A DNA stretch of 31,342 nucleotides from Propionibacterium sp. (lineage in GTDB: Bacteria > Actinomycetota > Actinomycetes > Propionibacteriales > Propionibacteriaceae): assembly GCA_022837595.1 (NCBI GenBank), contig JALHFX010000017.1, positions 1 through 31,342 on the forward strand, in the 5' to 3' direction. Within the stretch, counting starts at the first letter, position 1, and every line of letters starts with the position of its first letter. Positions 24,101 to 31,215 of this stretch are shown here, in pieces. The notes below the pieces were generated by a model that saw only the letters and a list, made by a program, of their open reading frames with translations, searched no databases and was not told the DNA's origin. The translations under genes were made by a program, and so were the position numbers.

Positions 24101-24540
24101 CCACGTTCGCAGAATCCATGGGCGTCATCGTGACCACCCATCAACGGGTCGCGCAGTCGTACTTCGACGACGGCGGGATCGAACTCGCCGTGCCTCCACT
24201 GCGCGGTCTGCTGGAGATCATGGCCACTGGCCGGACCACCGAAGGCTGGACACTGAGCAGCCCGGAGTTCCGGGAGCAGTTCACCCGCGAGTCGGTGCTC
24301 GAAAGCGACTGGTACGCGGCACGGTTGGATGCCAAGCAGGCTGCTGATATCGGGCATTATCAGCTGGGACTGGAAAAGATCCGCGAGTTCACTGCAGCTC
24401 CGCAGAACGCGCAGATGAGCGAACGGCTCGATCTGGCATCCCGCATGGCCGAAACCGAGAGCGATCTGCTTCAGCTGAACACCGAGACCTACCGCTCTTT
24501 GCTGGTCGGCACCATCGGACGCCAGGTGAACTTCAGCTGA
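21139..24540 (+). CDS. PPi-type phosphoenolpyruvate carboxykinase (carboxytransphosphorylase)
   Basis: This 1,133-residue cytoplasmic protein matches in size (about 130 kDa) and appearance the pyrophosphate-dependent PEP carboxykinase of Propionibacterium and Entamoeba. It catalyses PEP + CO2 + Pi to oxaloacetate + PPi and the reverse. In propionic fermentation it links PEP and oxaloacetate while conserving a phosphoanhydride bond. A glycine-rich, P-loop-like TVSGGGKSEISKS is at about 466-478 (Lys473), in a region with many His, Asp and Lys residues that may bind metal and phosphate. The assignment comes from memory of the family and the absence of any other kinase of this length. I chose ATG 21139 because GGAAAG lies 8 nt upstream; a GTG at 21085 would add 18 residues. 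It appears monocistronic. The antisense frames inside it are shadows. Confidence 0.75.
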   Translation: MSADNLNAAINLRLALLELPRAEAEDGEIELVEPLLARQRELSRRLADRLCPVDQRIQDFLDDYLADVDVKPSLPKQTLILDQAGLARGLSLPADGDEFHSPLLSSYRLSNGVLHNPANDRRTTAGVFHIAEGGLPIPDDKIIVRKDVFAKLLDFAMRPPREDLILPYTSNQPTPAACFVSLLMRPLVVPAVPGRGGAKTMETRFIVPGGLVCNLDFVEGIFGNAGDPQLPQNDAALDPVTWSGHTGCVILAPHLTKITKKSLGMPRWDYASERERRDGQCWKDEDELYNGGQAFKACARDERGVIVTVIADNYFGYCKKEVKTQLSYAANLLGCAEEEHAGGARVYPAYNLGSEFHDSYTPADYTLEDVLARDPDRFELQPEGHALDRAQPHIVLVPGGADYSMHDQTIIWTNADGSKQTIKLLTGKVYVTPNGYRVYAKHREMDHTQWHLIGVSPISTDCHKPATVSGGGKSEISKSIADAFVFGNAYSADFDADILAVQELLDTDFADRFLDSERNGKDHRPVLSQERSLGSVIKLLTPRSEYTAEYNDFLRALPAHVKELLFTVKRYYKPEWGDDWRSHFSVGIMNGRLGNAVRLEGEKILVNQLRVGFQPDGSWRLFSLRPDFSPAIKVQTEDDITASTVCAPFEKAPAGFGNQGGLPRKYVMNCEQLLFQRPDDAIHRGYDKQAERDLSAEGTFISNFEPLTHADARELMTNAQAFSEYTEPMQDLIRRVAEMADDESPLFWIASDQPRLVNGKPSKNPRYLQRRPDVSNPKATAAADLASKLVRKLSSSAFAPLSVDVVAAGRRNNPKEKGVPPLSVYNPLHFMELPELFMEFISSMTGKSPSTTGAGSEGALTKGPFNALPPIVDLNANFLAYALTGYDGWLTSAGYIGPKVRVDHDISMLVPELFSRMWPDERRASNLIADGYLERINDFEFDGKPVLASRLGYRMNERFATTFFGRIFLHPDVVFTDDMLRPEEQDLATFAESMGVIVTTHQRVAQSYFDDGGIELAVPPLRGLLEIMATGRTTEGWTLSSPEFREQFTRESVLESDWYAARLDAKQAADIGHYQLGLEKIREFTAAPQNAQMSERLDLASRMAETESDLLQLNTETYRSLLVGTIGRQVNFS

Positions 24541-24584
24541 TCTGGGTCTGACCGCCCGGGTTCGCGGGTAGGTAATGGCAGACG

Positions 24585-24620
24585 CCGTGGCCGGTCATCC
24601 TCGCGGGTGGCCGGCCACGG
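24585..24620 (+). terminator. Candidate terminator after PPi-PEPCK
   Basis: The arms CCGTGGCCGG (24585-24594) and CCGGCCACGG (24611-24620) are perfect complements with a 16-nt loop that can pair a little further through G-T and C-G pairs. It lies 45 bp after the stop codon. There is no T-run, as is common in high-GC actinobacteria. Confidence 0.6.
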
Positions 24621-24700
24621 TCACGCTGCAAACCTGATCGTGAGTTGTTTGCGGCCCGCGGGCAATAAACTTCATTCATTGCGTGGATGAGAGGGAGGCG

Positions 24701-25999
24701 ATGTCACAGCCACATTCCGGCGAACGGTCGGGCCTCCCCGAGTGGCCGGGTACACCGCAGCGGGCAGATTTCGTCGACCATCCGCCGTCTACACCCAATT
24801 ACGCTGCCGGAACAGCCTGGGCTCCACCGGTTACCCAACAATGGGGCCCGCCGATGGGGCAGCCGTGGGGCGCAGGTCCCGATGGCAGCCAGTTCGTGCC
24901 GCAATCGTCCCCATCAGGGCGACCACGCAGGTTGACGTCCGCGCCCGGTCGTCTGGGTTTGGTGTCGGCATTGGCTGTGCTGCTGGTCGCCGTGGCGTTA
25001 GTCGTCTTACAATTCACACCCGGCAGAGGATATGCGCGCGCCGCCGGAATCCCTCGTCCGCAGGTCCCGCGGAGCCAGACACAACCGATCCCGGCATATC
25101 CGACAGCGGTCACCCCGAAAATGAGTGATGGGGTCGTACTGATCAATGGTGAACTCGACGATGGGTTCAGCTCAGGCACCGGAATCGTTCTCAGCGATTC
25201 GGGCCTGGTACTGACCAACTACCATGTCGTCGCGGGGACCACCTACTTGACTGCTCAACCCGCCGGTGGCAGCCGCAACTACCAAGCTGACCTGCTCGGG
25301 CGTAATATCTGGGCCGATGTTGCGCTGCTGCAGTTGCGCGGGGCTGGCGGTCTCGTCACCGCGGACCTCGCAGCGGATCCGGTCCGGATCGGCGACCGAG
25401 TCATCGTTGTGGGTAACGGGGACGGGGGCGGTGTGCTGCTCGCCTCGGGCGGCAGCGTGATAGACATCGACGCCGCAGTCTCCCTCGAATCGGCTTTCGG
25501 CGGCTACGGTTTTGACGAAGCCGTCGGCATGATCCAATCGACTGCCGGAGCCATTCCAGGCTACTCGGGCGGGCCGACCTATAACGACGCGATTCAAGTC
25601 GTCGGAGTCACCAGTGCCGGCCAAGACCCCGATGACGAAGAGATGATCACCTACTCGATACCGATTGAGACCGCCACAGCGATCGCCGAGGACATCGCCG
25701 CCGGACGCGAAAGCGAGCAGACTCGGATCGGGCCGGTCGGCTGGCTGGGTGTCGATTTCGGGACGCGTAATGTCGCAGTCGTCACGGCCGTCCAGCAGGG
25801 GTCCCCGGCGGAGATGATCGGTCTCACCGCCGGTTCTACGATCAACAGTTTCGACAGCCATCCGATCAATTCCGCGAGCGGATTCCTCAGAATCGCAGAA
25901 TCCTATGATCCCGGCGATGTCGTCGTCGTGGCCTGGCAAGATGAGCAAGGCCAACCACGCGAAACCACCGTCACGCTCGCCACCAGTCCCACCAACTAA
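24701..25999 (+). CDS. Membrane-anchored HtrA/DegP-type serine protease with PDZ domain
   Basis: This 432-residue protein should degrade misfolded proteins or signal envelope stress on the outer face of the membrane. A cytoplasmic tail rich in Pro, Gln and Trp (residues 1-80, with QQWGPPMGQPWGAGP) precedes one membrane helix at about 86-104. The trypsin-like domain has His175 (LTNYHVVAG), Asp206 (WADVALLQL) and Ser289 in GYSGGP, where most relatives have GNSGGP. A PDZ domain spans about 340-425, with the loop GWLGVDF. I chose the ATG at 24701, preceded by GAGAGGGAGG; a GTG six codons earlier is open. It has one PDZ domain, as in other actinobacterial HtrA proteins. A strong hairpin ends the gene. 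The triad is complete, so activity is expected. Confidence 0.9.
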   Translation: MSQPHSGERSGLPEWPGTPQRADFVDHPPSTPNYAAGTAWAPPVTQQWGPPMGQPWGAGPDGSQFVPQSSPSGRPRRLTSAPGRLGLVSALAVLLVAVALVVLQFTPGRGYARAAGIPRPQVPRSQTQPIPAYPTAVTPKMSDGVVLINGELDDGFSSGTGIVLSDSGLVLTNYHVVAGTTYLTAQPAGGSRNYQADLLGRNIWADVALLQLRGAGGLVTADLAADPVRIGDRVIVVGNGDGGGVLLASGGSVIDIDAAVSLESAFGGYGFDEAVGMIQSTAGAIPGYSGGPTYNDAIQVVGVTSAGQDPDDEEMITYSIPIETATAIAEDIAAGRESEQTRIGPVGWLGVDFGTRNVAVVTAVQQGSPAEMIGLTAGSTINSFDSHPINSASGFLRIAESYDPGDVVVVAWQDEQGQPRETTVTLATSPTN

Positions 26000-26022
26000 A
26001 CAGAACGCGGTGCCGGTTCTCT

Positions 26023-26063
26023 AACCTGAATCCGCCGATGGGTCGCGTCGGCGGATTCAGGTT
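26023..26063. terminator. Bidirectional terminator between HtrA and DUF2207 genes
   Basis: A 16-bp perfect stem with arms AACCTGAATCCGCCGA (26023-26038) and TCGGCGGATTCAGGTT (26048-26063) surrounds a 9-nt loop. It lies exactly between the two convergent genes and touches the DUF2207 stop codon (26063-26065). It should end transcription from both directions. Confidence 0.85.
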
Positions 26064-27799
26064 TAATGACGGGCGTAGAGCGTGCCATGCAGGACGGTGA
26101 TGAACGACTCGATCGAGAAGGGCAGATCGGATAGCTGCCAGTTGTCCGGAGCCCGATACCAGCCGAGATCGTCTGGATCGGGCACTCCAGGATCGTCATC
26201 GGCCTCGGCCAACGCCTTCAGCCAACGGTCCAGTCCGCCGAGCACGATCGCGTATGGCAAGACACGCGAGATCTCAGCGTAGAGATCGTCCGGAGGCAGC
26301 CGATCGGTGGGATGAGTAGCAAGCGTCATCGATAAGACCTGCAGTCCGCTGAGAAGCGAGGTCCCCTTGGGCGTGCGACGCGGCATCTGCTGACTCACCC
26401 AGATCAGGCCCACGGACAGGCCGACGAGCACCAGGCCCAGCAGACCGAGATTGGCGAAGTATGCGAGTAGCCCGAGCGCGACTATCGAGATGCCCAACGC
26501 CACCGCACCGACCCTGCCCCACGTGTTGCGAACCTGGTCGGGGCGTGCTGCGAACCATCCCTCTGCGACGACCTCGTCATAGATCGCATCCTGTACCTCG
26601 CGCACGGTCTCGTCGAGCACCCCGCTGATCTGCGAAATCGTCACGGCCTCACCATCAAGGGGTGCGATCGCATCAAGGAGGATCTTCTCGTAGCCCTGAA
26701 GATCATCAGACCCCTCGCGACGCTCGAAGGTCCAATCGATATTGGTGTTCACGTTGGCATGAGGCAACTGAATGATGGTCAGGTGACCGCGCTGAGCCAG
26801 ATCGATGACGGTAGCCGTGATGTCGACAGGATCGACCCGCTCATCGGTCAAGGTGCCGACCTCACCGGGCCGCAGGTTCTCGAGGAGTACGAATCTCTCC
26901 TCACCGACCCCAACAGGCTCGAAGCGAGCCACCAGGATCGGGTTGCCGCCCATCGCATCGGAGCCCCGCACGCGGTGCAAGAGGAAAAGTGCTGCAGCGC
27001 CGACAACCAGCGCAGCCGCTGCAAGCAGTAAGGGCAGACCGTGCGCGGTGAACGCACGGTCCAGCGTCCAGTGTTCGACGATCTTCTGGTTCGGCGCCAC
27101 TGAAGCGCTCGGCACCGAGAACGTCACCTCGACCATCTCACCAGCTCCACGTGGGCCATCGGTGAACTGCGGATACAGAGCGTTGAAAGTACCGGACGCG
27201 TATGTCGTGCAGCTCGACGGCGCTACCGGCGGGCCGGCAGCACAATCGATATCGTACGTATGCGTATTGGCGGGCAGCGCGATCTCGCCGCTGACCTGGT
27301 CAACGCCTACACTCAGACCCTGCAGCACCCGCCACGAAACCTCAGTGAGCGGGGCCTGATGCTCGACGCGCGGCAATGCCACCGCAGCTCCGACGACCGT
27401 GTAGCTGATCTCGATCGGATCGTCACCGGCTTTGGAGGAGTCGATGCGGATCACCAGATAGTCGTCGTCTTCGCTGACCGATGGAGCCAGGTTTTCACCG
27501 CCCGCAGTGGCTGTCACATCGGTGATCGTGTATTCGAGCTCCGTGTAATTCAATTGCGGACGAGTGGTCGCCAGCCGTTGTTCGAGTTCGTTCGGGGCAG
27601 CCCCATCGAAAGTGATCGTCTCGGTGATCGAAAGCGAACCATCGGCCGCCACTTCCCCTGAAACCACATAGCTGGCCGCCATCTCGTCTGCTCTGGCCGG
27701 GGCTATGAGCCCGAGCGTACTCAAAACAAGCGTGAGCCCTGCGGCCGCGGCAACGAGTCGTAGTTTCTTCGTTCTGCTAGATCCCGGTCGAGTGCTCAC
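26063..27799 (-). CDS. DUF2207-domain secreted/membrane protein
   Basis: This 578-residue protein has a signal peptide (about 1-37, cleavage after PARA), then an extracellular beta-rich region with SLSITETITFDGAA, the usual start of DUF2207. One membrane helix follows at about 255-275, then a cytoplasmic region resembling a winged-helix fold (ATVIDLAQRGHLTIIQL), and a pair of helices at about 430-470. The family has no established biochemical function. I chose GTG 27799 because AAAGGG lies 7 nt upstream; a start 22 codons earlier would spoil the signal peptide. It has its own transcription unit between the HtrA and zinc peptidase genes and could be part of a cell-surface quality-control set, which is inference. 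Confidence 0.88.
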   Translation of the reverse strand: MSTRPGSSRTKKLRLVAAAAGLTLVLSTLGLIAPARADEMAASYVVSGEVAADGSLSITETITFDGAAPNELEQRLATTRPQLNYTELEYTITDVTATAGGENLAPSVSEDDDYLVIRIDSSKAGDDPIEISYTVVGAAVALPRVEHQAPLTEVSWRVLQGLSVGVDQVSGEIALPANTHTYDIDCAAGPPVAPSSCTTYASGTFNALYPQFTDGPRGAGEMVEVTFSVPSASVAPNQKIVEHWTLDRAFTAHGLPLLLAAAALVVGAAALFLLHRVRGSDAMGGNPILVARFEPVGVGEERFVLLENLRPGEVGTLTDERVDPVDITATVIDLAQRGHLTIIQLPHANVNTNIDWTFERREGSDDLQGYEKILLDAIAPLDGEAVTISQISGVLDETVREVQDAIYDEVVAEGWFAARPDQVRNTWGRVGAVALGISIVALGLLAYFANLGLLGLVLVGLSVGLIWVSQQMPRRTPKGTSLLSGLQVLSMTLATHPTDRLPPDDLYAEISRVLPYAIVLGGLDRWLKALAEADDDPGVPDPDDLGWYRAPDNWQLSDLPFSIESFITVLHGTLYARH

Positions 27800-27996
27800 C
27801 TGGCATCCCTTTCTGGACGAAGTCAGTTCGGCAGTTGACCACAATCCTGACGCGGCATATCGCATCCAACCTATCGCACGACGGGCCGGGCGGTATTCTC
27901 CTGCCGCTAGAAGCCACCAACGAGCCGTCTCTGATCGTGGGATACTCGGGATTTTCTAAGCTTGTGCGGCCACGGGAATGACCTAGGGTTTACTGC

Positions 27997-29187
27997 GTGA
28001 GTCAATGGGGGCAGAACCAGGCCAACAGGCCTCAAGTCGGCTACGGCTCGTCCAACCGGTGGGACGCACCAAGTAGACCGGCTCAACAGTGGACGCCCGG
28101 TGGTCAATGGGCACCGCCACACGCTCAACAAGGCTGGGCCCCGCCACGTGGTCCGCAAACGTGGGCGCCGAATAATACGAGCTGGCAGGCTACCCAATAT
28201 AAGCGACCATCTGCCGGCTACGGTTACCAGCAGCCGATACCGGGCGGGCGGCAGCCCAAACGCCGGGGTGGCTCGCAGATACTCACGCTGCTGCTTTTCG
28301 CCATTGGCGGCGTCATCGTCGTGTTGATCGCACTCAGTCTGCTCGGCCCCGCCGATGATCCGGTCATCACCCCACCCGGCGAGTACGAGAACGAGAGCTA
28401 TCAGGTCCCCAATGTCGATCAGAACCCGCCCGAGATACCCGTCCCGGCGACCTACGCCGAAGCCACTCAGTGGCTCACGGACAACCCGGTCTACAACGCG
28501 AGTATCGCGGTTCCGGTACGTTGCGAGGCCCACCCCATCGACCTGAACGCAGCCTCCCGGGCCGGGTTGCAGGCGCACTTCAACGAACTGACCGGCTGTT
28601 TGATGCGCGTCTTCGGCCCGGCTCTCGAAGACGCCGGATACTTCGCGGTGCGCCCGAGCGTGACGATCTACACCTCACCGGTCAATACCAAGTGTGGGAC
28701 GATGCCGATGCAGAATGCGGCTTACTGCTCGGCCGATCAGCAGGTTTATTACGCGGCCGATTTGCCCACGATCGTGCCGCAGGAACTGCGACACGTGGAT
28801 TATGCTGTCGAATCCGTCATCGCGCACGAGTTCGCGCACGCTATTCAGGGGCGGACCGGCATCCTGATCTCGGAGGCCGCTTGGGAGCAACGTTCCGATG
28901 ATGCGACTGCCGACAATCTGTCACGGCGTCTGGAAGTACAGGCAGACTGCTGGGCCGGACAGTTCATTCAAGCAGTCGGCGAATCGGTCGGGATTGACCA
29001 GGACGAAGCTCACGCGTTATCGAATCTGTTTTACTCGATCGGGGATGACGTACTGACCGGTGACCCCAACTACGTTGGCAACCATGGCCATGGGCGATCC
29101 CGTCAGACATGGTTCTTGGAAGGCCACGAAACGACGCTGATGGGAGCGTGCAATACGTTCGTGGTGGGCGACGATGAGGTCCGCTGA
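27997..29187 (+). CDS. Membrane-anchored neutral zinc metallopeptidase (YpfJ-like)
   Basis: This 396-residue protein starts at a GTG. A long cytoplasmic tail rich in Trp, Pro and Gln (1-92) has QQWTPGGQWAPPH-like repeats, and one membrane helix lies at about 96-116. The C-terminal peptidase domain faces outward and has the zincin motif HEFAH at 277-281 (Glu278 as general base), with a likely third ligand Glu313 in RRLEVQADCWAG. These are the marks of the putative neutral zinc metallopeptidase family (YpfJ). Paired cysteines at about 233 and 244 could stabilise the domain. The ribosome binding site is weak. It diverges from the DUF2207 gene. Its cytoplasmic tail resembles the tail of the HtrA protease at 24701. 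The substrate is unknown. Confidence 0.88.
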   Translation: MSQWGQNQANRPQVGYGSSNRWDAPSRPAQQWTPGGQWAPPHAQQGWAPPRGPQTWAPNNTSWQATQYKRPSAGYGYQQPIPGGRQPKRRGGSQILTLLLFAIGGVIVVLIALSLLGPADDPVITPPGEYENESYQVPNVDQNPPEIPVPATYAEATQWLTDNPVYNASIAVPVRCEAHPIDLNAASRAGLQAHFNELTGCLMRVFGPALEDAGYFAVRPSVTIYTSPVNTKCGTMPMQNAAYCSADQQVYYAADLPTIVPQELRHVDYAVESVIAHEFAHAIQGRTGILISEAAWEQRSDDATADNLSRRLEVQADCWAGQFIQAVGESVGIDQDEAHALSNLFYSIGDDVLTGDPNYVGNHGHGRSRQTWFLEGHETTLMGACNTFVVGDDEVR

Positions 29188-29201
29188 GTAGCAACCCGGT
29201 C

Positions 29202-29672
29202 TCAAGCCTGCTCGACCAGGGCTGTCGCGATGGCCGCGAGGCCCTCGCCTCGCCCGGTGAATCCTAGATGGTCAGTAGTCGTTGCGCTCAGGCCGACGTC
29301 GGCACCGAGTGTGGTGGCCAGAAGAGCTTCAGCCTCAGCGCGGTAGGCCGCCATCCGAGGACGGTCACCGATGAGCTGCACGGCGACATTGACGATCCGC
29401 CAACCCGCAGTCTCAAGGCGCCTTCTCGTTTCGGCGAGGAAGGCGATACCGGATGCTCCGGCCCATTCGGGCTCGCTAGTACCGTAATTCGAACCCATAT
29501 CCCCCAACCGTGCAGCCGAGAGCAGCGCATCGCAGATCGCATGACAAACCACATCGCCATCCGAATGCCCGGCCAAGCCAAGCTGCTCGTCCGGAAAGTG
29601 CAGGCCGGCCACCCACATCTGGACACCAGGCGTGAACCGGTGGACGTCAATGCCGATACCTGTGCGAATCAT
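29202..29672 (-). CDS. ispF: 2-C-methyl-D-erythritol 2,4-cyclodiphosphate synthase
   Basis: This 156-residue enzyme makes 2-C-methyl-D-erythritol 2,4-cyclodiphosphate, releasing CMP, in the MEP pathway to isoprenoids. It works as a cytoplasmic trimer. The zinc ligands Asp9, His11 (GIGIDVHRF) and His44 (VVCHAICDAL) are present, as is the GHSDGDV segment and the C-terminal SATTTDHLGFTGRGEGLAA block. I chose the ATG at 29672 because it overlaps the ispD stop as ATGA and gives the family's usual start (MIRTGIGIDVHRF). The longer frame upstream is ispD in another phase. It is the second gene of the ispD-ispF pair and likely translationally coupled. It ends 14 bp from the zinc peptidase gene end. 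Confidence 0.96.
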   Translation of the reverse strand: MIRTGIGIDVHRFTPGVQMWVAGLHFPDEQLGLAGHSDGDVVCHAICDALLSAARLGDMGSNYGTSEPEWAGASGIAFLAETRRRLETAGWRIVNVAVQLIGDRPRMAAYRAEAEALLATTLGADVGLSATTTDHLGFTGRGEGLAAIATALVEQA

Positions 29673-30415
29673 GCGCCGAAATGCCGACGTAGCCGACGGG
29701 CGGAATGATGACCGAAGACACCCCGCACTTCCCACAGCGCCTCTGCCACGGTGAGGTCACCGGGTTCGGTGACCTTCATCGACAGGCGCGACCCCTCGAC
29801 CAGCGTGACCTTGTGACCTGCCCGTTCGGCGCAGGATACATCGTCGGTGAACTGTGCACCGGAAGCGGCCATCTGCTCGTGAGCATCGAGAATCAACTGC
29901 AACGGAAAGCCCTGTGGCGTCTGGACGGCCCGGAGCACGGAGCGGTCAATAACAGCAGATCCCCCGTCAGCGTCGACAATGCGCATCGAATCGGCTACCG
30001 GGATCGCCGGAGCGACCGCCTCGGCACCGTCCTCAACCGCCGCTATCACCGATGAAACGACCTTGGCAGGAACCATCGGGCGAACCGCGTCGTGGATCAG
30101 CACAACGGAGGCCTGCGCGAGACGTTCATCGTCGCGCACCGCCTTGAGACCGTTGTAGACCGATTCCTGACGCGAGGCACCACCCGACACCTGCTTGATC
30201 GGTATCGGGAGTGCGGCGAGTTCGGGCCTGAGTTGTCGCGCGACCTGTTCATTGACCACAATCACCGCGTCGGTACAGCCTCCGGCTGCCATTGCTTCGA
30301 TCGACATGACCATGAGGGTACGTCCGGTGACCTTGAGGGCAGCTTTTGGGGTCTTCCCCCCGTAACGCAGCCCTAGCCCGGCACCGACTACCACAGCTAC
30401 CACCGGTGAAGCCAT
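29669..30415 (-). CDS. ispD: 2-C-methyl-D-erythritol 4-phosphate cytidylyltransferase
   Basis: This 248-residue enzyme joins CTP and methylerythritol phosphate to give CDP-ME in the MEP pathway. The nucleotide-binding N-terminus is VVVGAGLGLRYGGKTPKAAL (residues 8-27), a variant of the usual AAGxGxRxGxxxPKQ. The conserved SGGASRQESVYNGL is at 77-90, and IHDAVRP (canonical HDAARP) ends at residue 113. The length is a little above the usual 230 because of a basic C-terminal tail (HHSARRLRRHFGA). The ATG at 30415 has a poor ribosome binding site. The stop overlaps the ispF start by 4 bp. I do not see carD, which often stands before ispD in actinobacteria. Confidence 0.94.
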   Translation of the reverse strand: MASPVVAVVVGAGLGLRYGGKTPKAALKVTGRTLMVMSIEAMAAGGCTDAVIVVNEQVARQLRPELAALPIPIKQVSGGASRQESVYNGLKAVRDDERLAQASVVLIHDAVRPMVPAKVVSSVIAAVEDGAEAVAPAIPVADSMRIVDADGGSAVIDRSVLRAVQTPQGFPLQLILDAHEQMAASGAQFTDDVSCAERAGHKVTLVEGSRLSMKVTEPGDLTVAEALWEVRGVFGHHSARRLRRHFGA

Positions 30416-30526
30416 GACAGAAGTCTGGCACAGCCGCTTGGACCCACGCAGCTGGGTCGGGCTTGTGGCACCCGTTCAGCGGACGAGTGCCTTCTTCACC
30501 GGGTACGCGGACGATAACCTGGGGGC

Positions 30527-31129
30527 ATGATCCCTGCCCGCACCAGTGACCTGCGGTATGCCCGCTGGTTGGACGGGATCGTGCCGAGCGGCTTCGAGGC
30601 CTATCGGAAGATCACCCACGACGGTGACGGTCTTTCCTCCGAAGCATTGGCAGAGCTCATCAACATCTTGCGACGCGTCACACCCGCAGGCCTCCAGCAA
30701 GAAGTCACCTACGGCTTGTGGGAGGGGCACCCCGGAATCTTCGGCGGCGCTGTGGTGCCCGAGCGCTACCCTTCGGGCGGTGGCTTGTTCACCAGGGCGC
30801 TCGCCACATCTGCACAGATCGGCGCCAGCATGGCTGCCGCACGCCAGCGGCGCCGGGCCGATACCGGCGCGTGGCTCGACGACCAGATCTATCGGCGGCT
30901 CGAGCTATCGGGTCATCGCTATCTACTCTTCCGCGGTCGGTTGGAGGCAGTCACTCAGTGGTCTCGTGACACGAGTCCGCTGATCTTTCGCCACAGCCCC
31001 GATCTCATCTGGCCCGATAACCACTCCTGGATGGTTGCTGCGCCTCCCGAACAGGGGTTCACCGTCGTAGCCGGCAACCGATTACTGGCGGATGAACTTG
31101 ACGGTGACAACCGGTTGAACATCGTCTAG
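30527..31129 (+). CDS. Conserved actinobacterial hypothetical protein
   Basis: This 200-residue protein has no signal peptide or membrane helix. I recognise the pattern, not a function: a segment YGLWEGHPGIFGG in the middle, RYLLFRGRLEAVTQW, and a C-terminal block RHSPDLIWPDNHSWMVA. It resembles a group of unnamed actinobacterial proteins with a similar SPxxxWP-D-W-VA ending. The ATG at 30527 is preceded by GGGGG very close by, so the start is somewhat uncertain. It diverges from ispD (111-bp gap) and is followed 86 bp later by the triosephosphate isomerase-like gene. No catalytic motif is visible. Confidence 0.78.
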   Translation: MIPARTSDLRYARWLDGIVPSGFEAYRKITHDGDGLSSEALAELINILRRVTPAGLQQEVTYGLWEGHPGIFGGAVVPERYPSGGGLFTRALATSAQIGASMAAARQRRRADTGAWLDDQIYRRLELSGHRYLLFRGRLEAVTQWSRDTSPLIFRHSPDLIWPDNHSWMVAAPPEQGFTVVAGNRLLADELDGDNRLNIV

Positions 31130-31215
31130 GACAGCTCCGGCAGCCCCGGTTGCCGCGTCCGACCGCTGATGGGAGAATCATCGGGATGCAACGAGGTAGA
31201 GCACGGAAGGATGCC

